A DNA stretch of 64,000 bases from Chondrus crispus (Eukaryota; Rhodophyta; Florideophyceae; Gigartinales; Gigartinaceae): positions 416,945 through 480,944 of the forward strand of contig NW_005179046.1 of the NCBI RefSeq assembly GCF_000350225.1, given 5' to 3'. This document shows, piece after piece, positions 20,379-32,112 of this stretch. Position 1 is the first letter of the stretch; every line of letters starts with the position of its first letter. Position numbers and translations under genes: made by a program. Below the pieces are notes generated by a model that was given only the letters and a program-made list of their open reading frames with translations, had not been told where the DNA came from and searched no databases.

Positions 20379-21284
20379 AACGATATCACGTCGCTCAACA
20401 AATTCCTGCAATGGAGTACAGCGAACACTACGAAACGGGAGCAGGCTTCATCAGGCGACAAAGCGACTGAGAAAACCGAAGAGAAACTTGCCGCCGATCG
20501 CTAATGGCTCGACGCAGCTTTCCCTGATATGTTTGCCGATGTCAAACGTGTCGTCGCCATGCTCACGGACGAGAAAAACCCGCTCACCGCAGGGGAGAAA
20601 GTCGAGGCATTAGAGGGCTTGGAGGAGATGTTTGTGGACTTGAATTATGCTATCAACATCGATAAACTTGGGGCTTTGCAACCCATTTTAAATTGTGCCG
20701 CAGCAGATGAACCTGAAGTTCGCGCTGCCGCTGTCTGGGCCCTCAGCTCTGCTCTGCAGGGTTTGAAAGGGGTGAAAGATGTCTTCATGCAGCGAGATCG
20801 ACATGAAGCCTTGGCAAAATGTCTCGTAGACCTCAACGCAAAGGTGAGGGCGACGGCTGTCATGGCGTCATCGGCCTTGTTGAGAAATTCGTCAAAGGAG
20901 ATTCGAGAACGCTTTGCAGAGCTGGGAGGCACTATCTCTCTCCGGCGTCTTCTCGCAAATGATAACATTTTGGTAAGGAGACGAGCTAGGTTCTTCATGC
21001 AACATGCGAGGGCGACGGGAAATGAAGAGTTTGTGCGAGATCTACTTGACGACCGGAATGCCATTGCCGCGTTTTCAGAGTCCATTGCTGCCCTCGATGT
21101 TGACGATGTCGCTGATATGGAAGCAGGCATTGGAGCACTGCAAGTACTGGTCGAAATAGATAAGCAAGGCCTGCTGAGAGTCGCACCAGAGTTGCCAGGA
21201 GTCATCGATCAAGTAGTTGCCCGATGCAGAGATCCAGACCTCGCTGAATCCTTGACAAGTCTTGCAGATTCGCTGGGAGGATGA
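20379..21284 (+). CDS. FES1: FES1/HspBP1-like Hsp70 nucleotide exchange factor
   Basis: From the ATG at 20529 the product has 251 residues of Armadillo-like helical repeats (EGLEEMFVDLNYAINIDKLG, then PEVRAAAVWALSSALQ, then VRATAVMASSALLRN). This is the FES1/HspBP1 pattern, which promotes ADP release from cytosolic Hsp70. The same frame reads upstream through NDITSLNKFLQWSTANTT, matching the usual FES1 N-terminus, but a TAA at 20502-20504 separates the two parts. So either the gene is damaged, an unseen intron removes the stop, or translation starts at 20529 without the first helix. A possible 5' splice donor (AAG/GTAAGC) lies near 20284. Confidence 0.7.
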
Positions 21285-21462
21285 TGTTCCTCACGGGTAC
21301 AGAGTATCTGATTTAATTCATGTTAGACGAGGGCGCAACGTTGTAAAGTGTAACAGTAATCCTTAAATCCTCTTAATAACAGAGCTGGATGTCGCCTTGA
21401 CATGCAAGGCAAAGGCCTCCAAAACTTGCGAATCCAAAAAAGGTCGTCATATACCCAGCATT

Positions 21463-21925
21463 CTACGAAGAACTCTTGAGAGCAGCAACAACGGCATCGG
21501 TAAACTCGGATGTTGACGCAGCTGCAGCTCCTTGCGCGGCCACGTCGCGAGTTCGAATATCTGTTTCTGCGAACACGCTCATGACGGCCTTCTCAATCGC
21601 TTCCGCGCGCTCCTCTAACTTGAGATACCTGAGCTCCACCCATGATGGTGGCCGTAGGATTCGCGATTTGTCGGCCAGCAAGGGAACCAGCCGAATGTCT
21701 AGTTCCCTGCTCAAATATGGCTCCGCTAATGCCTATGTTGGCGCCTGGGAAGAGCCTTGGTCCACCGACGAGACCAGTGGCGATGTTTGTGACAATGTTG
21801 CCGTACAGATTTGGCAAAATCATGACATCAAATTGCTGCAAGTTCGAAGCCATCTGCATGCACGTGTTGTCCACAATCATGTATTCAAACTCAATAAAAG
21901 GATACTTACTGGCAACGTTTGTGCC
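21463..21925 (-). pseudogene. NAD-isocitrate dehydrogenase (IDH3-like), C-terminal fragment
   Basis: Reads VASKYPFIEFEYMIVDNTCM, then QQFDVMILPNLYGNIVTNIA, GLVGGPRLFPGANIG, FEQGTRHSAGSLAGRQIANP, the metal/isocitrate-binding C-terminal half of mitochondrial NAD-IDH. The final part (WVELRYLKLEERAEAIEKAV ... FTDAVVAALKSSS stop) lies in another frame, with the shift at about 21640-21660. Upstream on the minus strand the gene stops at a perfect 54-bp palindrome (21926-21979), and no N-terminal half is recognisable beyond it. It looks like a broken copy of a host gene. Confidence 0.75.
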
Positions 21926-21979
21926 GCACTCAAGAAACAGGCCGTCTGCACTAGTGCAGACGGCCTGTTTCTTGAGTGC
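21926..21979. repeat. Perfect 54-bp palindrome
   Basis: Left arm GCACTCAAGAAACAGGCCGT..., right arm its exact reverse complement ending ...CTTGAGTGC, with no spacer (centre CACTAGTG). It marks the break in the IDH fragment. It may be a foldback insertion or a repair scar. Confidence 0.9.
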
Positions 21980-22786
21980 TGCGTTGCGTAAGATGGCGCA
22001 GCAAACCGGACATGCCGCTGAGGAGGCGCGGAACCCGCGAGGTGGCCGTCAGCTTCGACAAGACGGGCGTCACCCAGATGGAGAACAGCGATAGCTTGCT
22101 CGACGGCAGCCGCGGCGGCGAAGTTGGGGTGAAGCAGGTGGCGAGGTTGCATGGTCGTGAAGGGGCAAGAAGGATCGGCCTCTAGCCCAATGGAATATCG
22201 GAGGGGTAGATGTGACAGTGAAGGCCATACAAAGGAGATGGGAGAGAGGGGGATGTGTTGGCGGCCGTGGGGGTTGAGAGGGGGAGGTGGGTGGAACTTG
22301 GAAGAAGAGGGAAGGACAAAAAGAGATTTTTGGTCGAGTGAGCGCGGGTGGCTCTTCGCCTTGTATGTGCTGGATGTTGATCCGCGGCCGATATCGCCCA
22401 GGCAGAAATAATTTCAATTTATAATGTTAATGTGACACGTTGCATATCTGGAAGAATGCTTTGGACCTGAACACCTGTGAGGATCAAATTTGCCCAGAGC
22501 ACTCTCACGCGGAGCATGGCAGACATAGACACAGTCTCAGAGCGGCCCTCGCTTAGTTATCAAGTCACCGGAATTCTAGACTGCGCTAAAAGTGTGTTTT
22601 CATTGTGGGCGTCAACGACGGTTGCTCGGCGCACAAGCATCCGCATCCAATGTAATAATACTGCACGACACAGAGCCGAACTATCCCCGGCGACAATTAA
22701 CAGACTACCACTGCGAGTGCACATATCTACTGTACCTGTAGATCCATCGACGAATGCCGTTCACCCTTCCTTCCCCCGCAAGCCCT
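21980..22786. other. Stretch with no recognised gene
   Basis: Contains a GC-rich 200-bp segment beside the palindrome that could be more of a gene (the minus strand reads FAAAAAVEQAIAVLHLGDAR) but matches no family I know. A G-rich run at about 22230-22310 follows. Confidence 0.3.
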
Positions 22787-23496
22787 CTAGTTCATGTACA
22801 ACACTGCGCCGGGCAGCTCTGCACTGACCCCTGACGACACAATCGTCAACGATTTTAAACCGCTGTTTTGCGCCGGCACCGTGCACGTCATCTCCATCGC
22901 TGACCTCTTGGTCACCACGCACGCTTTGCTACCGATAGTTACAGTCGTCAAAGCTCCGAGCCCACCCCCGCCAACAATGGTTTCTGTGCCTCTCCCCTTT
23001 CCATGCCTGAACAGCACAGCCCCCACCACGTACAATCCTGCAGAGGCCCTCACATCCAGTCGAAGCACAAACACGTCCTTTTCGTTAAGCCTTGGGAAGA
23101 TCAGATCTCCGTGCGCATTTTACACGAAACTAATTCCACCATCCGACGAAAGCTGGTCCGGACCGCTCGTCACCGCCCCGCCGTTGACCCCCATCCTCCA
23201 CGTCTTTCCGCTCTTGTACGTTGACATGATTAGCTCCCCGCCAGCTTGCCGCAGAAGTGATTCGCTCTGTACTCTCCGATTCCAGTCAGAGAGTTCTGCA
23301 ATGTTGTCATAGCTTTCTTGTACTTCGATGGGGTGGGTTTGTTGTCGGCTGTCAGGTCATCGAACGGGTCTATCCAAGCACAGTCGGCACCGCCGCGATT
23401 GATGTTAGGATGACCATTCCAACTCCCTGGGGTTACGTGCAGAATTTTGTACGGCCTGCTCAGACTGTACGGACACCACACCCATCCGTGTCTCAC
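22787..23496 (-). pseudogene. Broken gene of unknown family
   Basis: Two protein-like stretches on the minus strand: one of 88 residues (WVWCPYSLSRPYK, ADCAWIDPFDDLTADNK, YKKAMTTLQNSLTGI) and one downstream containing LNEKDVFVLRLDVRASAGLY, GLGALTTVTIG and MEMTCTVPAQNSGLKS. They lie in different frames, and an in-frame TAA sits just before the second, so the gene seems dead. The amino-acid make-up looks extracellular or beta-rich. I do not recognise it. Confidence 0.35.
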
Positions 23497-23977
23497 CTTG
23501 CCCTCTCAGTCGACTTCGGCGTCAGGATCCCAGGCTGCGGCTCTTGCTTCGTCAGAATCGCTACAGCTTGCAGACGTGTCTCCAAATCCGCAAACCGGTC
23601 AATTATCCGTTGCGGAAGGGGCCCTGGCAATGTCAGTTTACGAGTCAGTTTACGTACTTGAAGCGCATCGCTTCCTCTGACCTCTGGCCCTCTACGCAGC
23701 CCATCAACCAGCGCAAGAAGCGCAAGCAGCAAAGTGGTATTGCTTTGCTGCACGTGACTTGCCCACCATCTTCTCGTCTCAACGAATACCAAGTTGACCG
23801 CCGAGCTCCCAATTCCACCCCTTCGCCTCCAACCTCCATCTAAACAATGGAATGAGACGCAAGTTGCGTGCAGAGTGAGTGCACTACGCAATGCGATGCA
23901 GCATGCAATGCACAGTGCACGCACCTCGCACTCCAGGTTACATAGAATTTACGGAAGGCGGTATGAGTGCATAACTA

Positions 23978-26824
23978 TCATACACTCATGCAGCCCTCTC
24001 GGTGCGCTCCAAGTGCCACCAATAGGAAGTTGTGTGGCCAACAGCGGCAACAATTCGCGTTCACAGTGCACTCAAATATGCTAAAAATCTCAAATTGCAC
24101 TGTAGGTGCACTCAAAAAATCTAAATTTTTCTTATAGGGTCGCAGGAGTTTCATTTCTGGGTCGATAAAATACCTGCAGCCGTCGTGGTCTAGGTACCCA
24201 ATTAATCTGTTGATACATGACGAGCCTTCCACGCTCCTCACCTTCTCCCGAATCGTTCCCTTCCGACCGTTTCCAAGTTTAGTAAACGGTATTCTACTCA
24301 TTGCATCCAACTTAAGACCGTACCGCTAGTCAACTCTCGCAGCTTCAAGCTGCCCTACTCTTGTGAGCTGCTCTGACGGCGTGCCATATGTGAATGAGAT
24401 TTCCCAAAACTCATTCAACGAGCCGTAATAAACGTCTGTCACAGACTGTTTGCTTGATTCTTCATGTGAATCATATTCTGCTTGTCTGATGAAATGTCCA
24501 GCGACCCAAAACTTCTGCCTTGGCGTTTTGTAGACCCCTCTGTTACACCTGTTTTGGAACATTTGCTCTGTCTCAACCACAAAAGACGTTTTATGATCGC
24601 CGAGCACTGCACGCTTGAACGATTTAAGCGTTCTTATATTCAGGTCTTAAGCTGTAATCGGAAGTTTGTCCTCGACGTGGGAAAGACATGCTTGGAGTCT
24701 GTACTTCCCTCGAACCACTTTGCCTTTCCCTCGCATACGACCATTGTGTTTGTACTCACAATTGCTCGCATTACAGCGGCCACTTTCGAAATCCGTAAAA
24801 GTACCGGAATCACTACCGTATTCACAGTCTGAAATTTCTCCTGGCTGTTCACTGTCCGTCACGAGGCTTCTGAGCAGTCTCAAAGAAAATAGCTTCATAT
24901 GCTTGTTGAACATGTCCGTCTCTGCCTTTGTCCGGGATTTAACAAGAGGACCTGTTTCGCCAACAAATCTTCCGACCACAAACTGTGAGACATTCAGAAG
25001 AGGACCACACTCCTCCATCATATCAGGAAGATGCAAGATCGCGTGGGTTGTTGGAGTAAAACAAAACGATTGCGCATCTTCTTGATAGAACAAGTCACAG
25101 AAAAGTTCGTGCGAGCGCTCTACAAAATCGCGAAGCGCAGTCACGTGTCGCCTTAGTGGTGTTGGATTGAGCACAATCTCCAAGACCCTTGCTGTCTTCG
25201 TCCAAAGCTCTTGCATTTCTTTCGAACAGCGTGAGGCGGAGAACAAAATTTGCCCATAGTATAGCCCAAACGCCTTAAAGTCCTCAGCCTTGAAATATTC
25301 CAAATGTTCTATGGACAGGGAGTTGGGCGACCCCAGCTTGCCAGTATACTATTTCCAACATTTCTCAGAGATTCATTGATGTGTGAGATATTCGTTGATC
25401 CATAATTCAATGGTGATAGTTTGGCCTTGGGGTGTATCCCAGATGACAGCAAAATGATGTGCTTGACCCAACATAATAGCAGAAGATGCATGGGGTCATA
25501 AGGCACCGACTGCACAAAATCGAGACTTAGCCTGGCCATAATCGGTGTTCGTTTGATTCCGGTCATTTTTATATAGCGCTGAAGGTCCGTCTTTGCCCCT
25601 CGCCTCTCATTATGCTTGAGATATGTTAAACGCCTCCAGATAAATTCGATCTCAGCATGAGATCGTGGTTGTGGGCACTCCAATTTGATCCGTCTACTTG
25701 CAGTAGTATTAGAATCCACAGTTGTCCTATCCTTATTTCCCAAAGCTTCCGAACAAGGGACACAGTAGCTACCCCCATCCGTGCCTACTCTTTTTACTTC
25801 CTTTCGACACCGACGGCAGAAGCACTTTCCGTTGTGCCCCACAAACCCTAAAACTTTCGAACCAGCTGGCCAGTCCGATGAAAAAAGATGACAAAAGCCC
25901 GCAGAAGACGCTCTTTTCCGTCGTAACAAACTGTATGGATTCCCCTCTCTAATTTCTTTAAATCTTCGATGATTGGCTCAAGGTAGCTGTCAAAGCTATC
26001 GCTGTCGTGCGTCCCTGGTATGAAAGCGGTGACAAGACAATTTGAAGCTTTGAGGCGCATCTCGTGATCTTGATTTAAAATGATGAACACCACAGGCCAC
26101 GCCGTTCTCCGGGTACCGCGCTCTTTGAAAATTTCAAATCCGTCAGATGACATAGTGAGAAATATCAGGATCGCATCATCTTCTTTCCAAGCAGCCATTT
26201 TGGAGCCGTGGAGCCTTCGAAACAAGGAACCGTCATAGTTGTCGTAGAGGCAGTCGTCGCACGGTGACTGAAGTGACGCTTTGGCAGACGTGCATCCGTC
26301 CCAAAATTGGTCAAATAATGCTTTTTCTCGACACATTGCGGCCAACTGCCTCGAAAAAAACGAGTACCAGAACTTCTGTGATATCGGGAGCTTACAATTT
26401 TCGGAATGACATTCTTCTCGATTAGTGCCGGATCTGGTTGAAACAGCAGCATGGCCGCTGCTACAAATTCCCGCAAACCTCTTTTTGACGCCAGTGTGCC
26501 TTAAAATGTGATTCATGAGTACATCATACCATCATACGTGTATGCTGACTGCACAGCATTAGTTCTAAGAAGCTTTCGAGTAGTGTTCTGAGAAAGCTTG
26601 CCCCTCTCCGTTAGCTCCAGTACTTCGGACAATCGCCTCACCTCGTCCTTCTTAGCCTGTGATTTGGCGTTCAGGGTGCCATTATTTTCGCTTACGGATG
26701 GGCTTTCAAAGCTAATAGAGCTATTAATTCGGGACGCTCTTCCCGATTCCCCCTGTAACTCGTCATTTGGTTGAGACTCGTATGAATATTCCGTACGACG
26801 CTTTTTTGTGCTCGTGGAGACCAT
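23978..26824 (-). pseudogene. Plavaka/Tnp2-like (CACTA superfamily) transposase, decayed
   Basis: Protein-like blocks in order: a charged N-terminus (MVSTSTKKRRTEYSYESQPN); SDGFEIFKERGTRRTAWPVV then FIPGTHDSDSFDSYLEPII, the family's 'DG.qlfk...WPi...ipG...p.d..syL.PlieEL' region; WPAGSKVLGFVGHNGKCFCR with CRRC, the conserved 'pa.rkv.Gf.gH....C.rC' block; FTPTTHAILHLPDMMEECGP; and a C-terminal tail to about 24000. The blocks sit in at least three frames, so the copy has several frameshifts or unrecognised introns (for example near 26513, 25850 and 25305). The flanking 24060-24110 has repeated TGCACTCAAA motifs that may belong to an element end. Confidence 0.65.
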
Positions 26825-27290
26825 CGAAGGTTGAGATGATTGTGGACGACAGTTGGAAATATAGCGGAAGGTAGATGTCGGTGAGGTCCGGTGGTGGATA
26901 AAGTGGATGACGTTTCAAAGCTTCTTACAGAAGGAGAATAAAACTCTGGTGAGGATGGCGCAGCTGAGATGGAACAGAGATCCGCTGTGAGAGCACAGCT
27001 AGATCTGGCCAGGGTTGAAGGAGAACGATCAGTAGAATCGGAAGTAGACATGGCAGTTGACATGCCGACTACACTCATTCGATCCGATGAAGTCGTCTTG
27101 ATTAATCCGAATCGGCATAAATGTATGGCAAAGGCCTTAAGTTGGCCTTTCGCTTCGCAAACCCAAACATGGAGTTATGACGCGGCGATAATTGCTGGAT
27201 GGATGGGGGCCGATGCCGGTACCAGCAGGAAGTTCTAAAGCCGGATGTGCGAGGAAGACTGTGGTGTACATCAATGAGTTCGATGTTGAA
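26825..27290. other. Short intergenic stretch
   Basis: Only a short plus-strand frame (26969-27238) without motifs. No TIR was identified for the transposase on the left. Confidence 0.3.
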
Positions 27291-28245
27291 TTAAATCGCA
27301 AAGTAGTCCCTCTCGCTAAATGAATCTCGCAAAGTGCATAGAGTCGCATGAAGGATAGTACTCATCTTAGCCGGCTGCAAGCCACATGCCGCAATGCGCA
27401 CCAAGTCGTGAAAAAGACGATGTACTGAATAAAGACCTGGAGACAGATTTGACCTTGCGCGCCCGCACAAAGCCAGAGCCCAAGTAGCGGTGCTCGATAA
27501 GCAATACCCCGCGCCCATAGCGCCCAGAGCTGCGACAGAAACCCTTTGCGGAGGCTGCAGACCCACTGCCCTTTTCCGCCCTTGCCCCCTCGGCGCGGCG
27601 CAGGTTGCGGCACACGCTTGCGTTACGCACGGATTGCCGGAAAGGAATTTGCTGTCTGGCATGGCGGGCAGGCCGTTCTGGCGCACTAGTGCGCTTGTTC
27701 TCTTCCCCCGCTCCTCGCACGCCCGCGAGCCAGACGTGTCCAACCGCTCCGTGGCGCACCTGCCGCAGTAGATTTCGACGCACGCGACGGCGCCCGCGCA
27801 CGGCGCCACACCGTCGACGGAGAACGGCGCCCGCTTGAACAGCGCGCTCGCCGCCCCGTCTGCGCAGCGGCACGTAGAGCCGCAGCATATCTGCGGCGTC
27901 TCGAGGAACCACCGCTGCGCCTCCGACAAAAAGCCCACCTGCTTGTAAAAATGCTTCTTCGCGCCGCGCACAGGGGGCAGGGGAGGAGCGCACGTGTAAG
28001 TTTTCCGTCCGCGCGCGCACAAGCAGCGCGGGGGTGGCGCCACCTACGTCGCACTGCGGGAGGGACGGGGCCGTGCCCGCCTGGATCGGCAGGATGTACC
28101 GCTTGTTCTCCTCGGTGAACGTGGCGCACGCGCTGGACGACGCAGGCGTGCACAGCTTGAACGTGCCGAACCGCGAGCAGCCCTCGAAGACGCGCTAGGT
28201 CCCCAACGTGTACACCGTCGTGTCCGATGACGATTATGTTTCAAT
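27291..28245 (-). pseudogene. GC-rich Cys-rich gene relic
   Basis: One minus-strand frame reads RVFEGCSRFGTFKLCTPASS, ACATFTEENKRYILPIQAG and PSLPQCDV. A second frame (ATG 28043) reads FLSEAQRWFLETPQICCGST, CRCADGAASALFKRAPFSV, CVEIYCGRCATERLDTSGS and GNPCVTQACAATCAAPRGQG. The regular Cys spacing in both suggests one secreted, disulfide-rich protein now split by a frameshift near 27990-28040. No family recognised. The block is far richer in GC than either flank, which suggests a transferred or transposon-captured segment. Confidence 0.4.
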
Positions 28246-28357
28246 GATGCGCCAAATATAATCGTTTTATCAGCTAATCATTACTGCGTGAGCATCAAAT
28301 ATGCATCGCTGTCGCATCGATTGGCTGTTAGTGCATTTTACAGAAATTCTGGGGATA

Positions 28358-31300
28358 TCACGTCGACATTTGGGTGGATATCCGGACATTGAGATTGCAT
28401 CGAAGGAGTACCATGCGCACATCGGGAGCACATCGGCCGCTAACAGAGACGCATATTTGGCTTATCGAACGGACACCTAAGTTCCTCACTGGGGTTGCAC
28501 AGGATGTTACACGATGACGCGTTTTCTTATATCCTTCTTTCGTAGTAGCATGCTCTTCTGAAGCCAATAAATACCCTTTTGTGCGTGCGATAGCTATGCA
28601 ATGAACAATTGCAGCATTACAAACCTGGCCACAAATCAGTCTTCCAATTATACTAATGACCGGGTTCTCGCTCGAGTTAGTGTAGGCCAAGCTTTTCAGT
28701 GCCCGACTGAAATCATCTACACCCCCCTTCAAGGCGTTCCAATAAACCAACAATGAAGGACGTATCATTCTACTGGGCGGTAACGGCCCGTTAGCATCTA
28801 CGAGCCTTTTGTAGGCCCTACACAAATTATAATGCGAGGCCAATGAATACAGATCAGGGGAGTGGCTTCCACTTAGTAAAAGGTTGTATTCAGAAGGTAT
28901 GTGAGAGGCATGTTTGCCCACCCAGTCAAAGGCACTTAATCGCACCGCATCCATCCAAAAGGCATAAGAGGATGTCGCCACATCTGCAAACTCTATGAGG
29001 GCTGCATATAGTATTTCCCCAACTCCATTGTGGCTGCCTTTTGCAACAATATGTAAAACCTTCCTCAGTGACGTTACTAAACAATGGTGAATACATTGAA
29101 ACCTGTACCCCGTGGTATCCATTAATTCCTTGAAATAAGCTGCAGCAGAAGAAGAGTTCCCTACATCTTCTATAGAAACAAATGGGCTGTAGGCGTCCCT
29201 CCTCCTTTTTGCCTTCTCAATTGTATTGGGAGATGCCATAGTTTTCACTTCTATGGCAGCACAAGCAGCATTCCCATCATCATCTGTTAGCCCTATCAGT
29301 CCATCAGGGCTATCTGCGAGCATTGGGTTTGATTTTGACGCAACAAGGCCAACACTTCAGACGTAGTCCGCTCTATATTGGGTACCAAATAAAGGAAGCA
29401 GTTTCTGATGCGCAACTGAGGCATTGAAAACACAGTGTTTTTCAATAAAAGCTGGTATGGCCCTTAGAACCTGTATTTCATTGACCGTGCCCTCCTTCAT
29501 ACCAGTCGTTGATACTAATGGCTTCATCGCCCAGGAGTCGAGTGAGGCCTTATGAAGGTTTGTGCGGAGAATAGCAGCATTTCCTCTATATATATCTTCT
29601 TGATTAGAAGATGGACCTTGAGTTGCTGGCACACCAATTCCATTTCGGAACTGTGCCTGATACCTTTTCACAGCATCAATGAGTTGTGGCTTTCTCATCG
29701 TTCTCCTTTCCCTTTTGCCAACAGTTAATAAAAGTGAAATTATATTGTCTTTGCGGAGATTTTGTACTGCAGTCGAAGACATAGCAAGGAAGGCGTTAAG
29801 ATCTTCTGAAGTTACCACAACACTATCGTTCTGTTTCCGGATCCCAGTTATTCTCTGGATTCTGTCCCACTTATCGTCAAGCTGCTCCTTCACTTCGCAA
29901 GGTTCAAGGCTGAGCGGCTGCGTCATTGGAGTGAGGCGTTTGCCTCCTAAAATGTGGCTCATTCCTGAGAGACTAACATTGTAGCCACGAGATATAGCAG
30001 CAAAAAAGTTGCTGCCAGTGCGAGATGTGAACTTGAATGCTCTTGCCAAAAACCACGCAGGATCTTCCGACTGCATGACCGTCAAATGCCGTAGATTGGA
30101 AAGTGTTTGAACGACTTTCAGTACTGTAGCACTGTACTGGAGCCCTCTTTCACGTAATTGTAGCTATCTGCCATGTGCTGGTCGCTTCGACGGTCGTAGA
30201 GGACCTGTATCTGTTCGACTTGTTCAGATGTAAATGAAGACCTGTAACCTTCCTTCGATACCATACAAAATTTATGGGCACCGAAGCGGCTTACATCATT
30301 GCTATATACAGCGGCGATGCGACCTGAGTAACTTTCCCGATAAACCGAGGCCTCCACACTTCGATCTTGACTTCCACGTGGCTTTTTTATGGCACTGTAC
30401 ACAGCTCGGCATCCCCGCTCCGACACAGCCATACCGTTGTGTTTTTGTGAAATCGGCCCGTCTCCGAAAACGAAAGGGAAGTTCAACGACCTCTTGTGGG
30501 TCCCTAACCCAGAAGCACAGAGCACTTCGTTGATAAATCTAATTGTTTCAACTTGATTGTATCCACGGTCTGCTGCGAACAATGCATCTACCATCGGCCT
30601 GATTGACCGAGCTGTGGGTACACCTTGTAACAACTGCACCAGCCTGTGCCAAACATCTATGATTTTTCATTATGGCGTGAGTAGTGACTGGCTATAAAGG
30701 TATGCGTTAAAGCTGAGCATACACCATTATTCACCGGTCCCAGAGCTTTCTTCGGGTTGTTTATCTGTGCTAGGTTGGTGAGATGCAAGACCGACCTAGA
30801 GCTCAGACGGTTGTGGTCATCGTCCAATGAGTATATAGTTATTCCCTCTACGTTGACAAGCACCCTGTTAATAGCGGCTAGTTCGGCTTCCATTTCCGTT
30901 ATGAGATAATTGCCTACAGTAGGCTTGTTGAACCAACCGAAGGCATTAGCATCAAAACGCTGCCGGTTTTCTTTAGTGCAAGACAACGCACTCCATACCT
31001 CTTTGTACCTCTGCCCTGTAATGCCCATTTGATAAAAGGAAGCTTCATTTTTCGGTGCAGTGATGGTAGCTGCACAGCTGTTGTACGACGCCGCCAATAA
31101 GTGTAAGATGATGACCCCTTTCAGCTCAAATGTTTCAATTCGTCTTTTTTTCTTCCAGTTAACCACTTCATTGATATGCGCACGTAGCTTTTCTAGGATG
31201 GATAGCGGAATGAATCAATCGAATGCCTCAATACGGCGGAGGTTACTGGCATCCACAGATTTATCACGTAGCACACTTGCCTTCGCAATTACGTTGTCAA

Positions 31301-32003
31301 GGATTTCATTTGATTCCAGAATATATTTTGGGCAGAGTTCACGATCAACAACGTCGATTTCAAGCTCTATTGTTTCAAAAGGGGTCGCATAGCCCGAATC
31401 TGGGAGCTCGGTAGCATCTAGCACATCGCGTGACACGTTTTCAACATGTGCCGTATCCTGTGTTTTCATGGGAAACTCCAAGTCCGTACCAGGCGGTGCA
31501 TTGATACACTCAGAAGCATAGTCGTTGAAAAGAGCGGAGAAGTGGTCCTGTATTACGGTAGTAGTACCTGAAACATGATTGCTAATAGACCGCGTGGGAT
31601 TAAGTTCGCATCCTAGAGCGACCAGCTCAGAGTCAGACACAGAAATACTGTTATCATCTTAACTTTCAGATAGCTCATCAACAGGATCATCAAATTCTAG
31701 CTGCGCTTGCTCTTGAGAAAACGGCAACTCGGTGGAAGATAAAGAGTCAAAGTTGGCCGGGTTTTGCATTGAGGATATCGGTCTGTTCTGTTCAGCGCGG
31801 CGAGGCCACGCTCCAATGTGACGTGGAACATAATGGGGTGGTACAGGAGAAAGGGAAGCACTACGTTGGGGCGAAGTGCAGACAAGTTGTTCTGCAACTG
31901 GTGCATGGATCGGCGACAGGGAACCAGGCGAGAGGGGATCTTCGCTGAAGAGATCGGCATCGATGCTGTCATCAACTGACAACACCACGTTCCGCTCGCT
32001 CAT
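28358..32003 (-). pseudogene. PiggyBac-like transposase with embedded YqaJ-type nuclease domain, decayed
   Basis: Reading from 32003 down: a Ser/Pro-rich acidic N-terminus; ITIYSLDDDHNRLSSRSV (candidate first Asp); ALFAADRGYNQVETIRFIN with GTHKRSLNFPFVFGD (candidate second Asp); TGMKEGTVNEIQVLRAIP, then LADSPDGLIGL and AAIEVKT, the E...PDG...ExK signature of YqaJ/lambda-exonuclease PD-(D/E)XK nucleases; and YWNALKGGVDDFSRALKSLA (third Asp, PiggyBac 'GGVD.vD'). In-frame stops are at 31659-31661, 31215-31217 and 29357-29359, and the frame shifts near 30640 and 30100. Domain order and spacing are otherwise kept over about 1150 codons. The assignment to PiggyBac is by motif pattern only. Confidence 0.55.
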
Positions 32004-32112
32004 TTCGTATTGTACACGACAATGTGGACCACAGTAGTACTGAGGCCTCGGTGAACAGTAAGGCAGGGTGCTACCTAGAGGATCATGAAATGTTTAAGGG
32101 AGAGAGTGGTGC

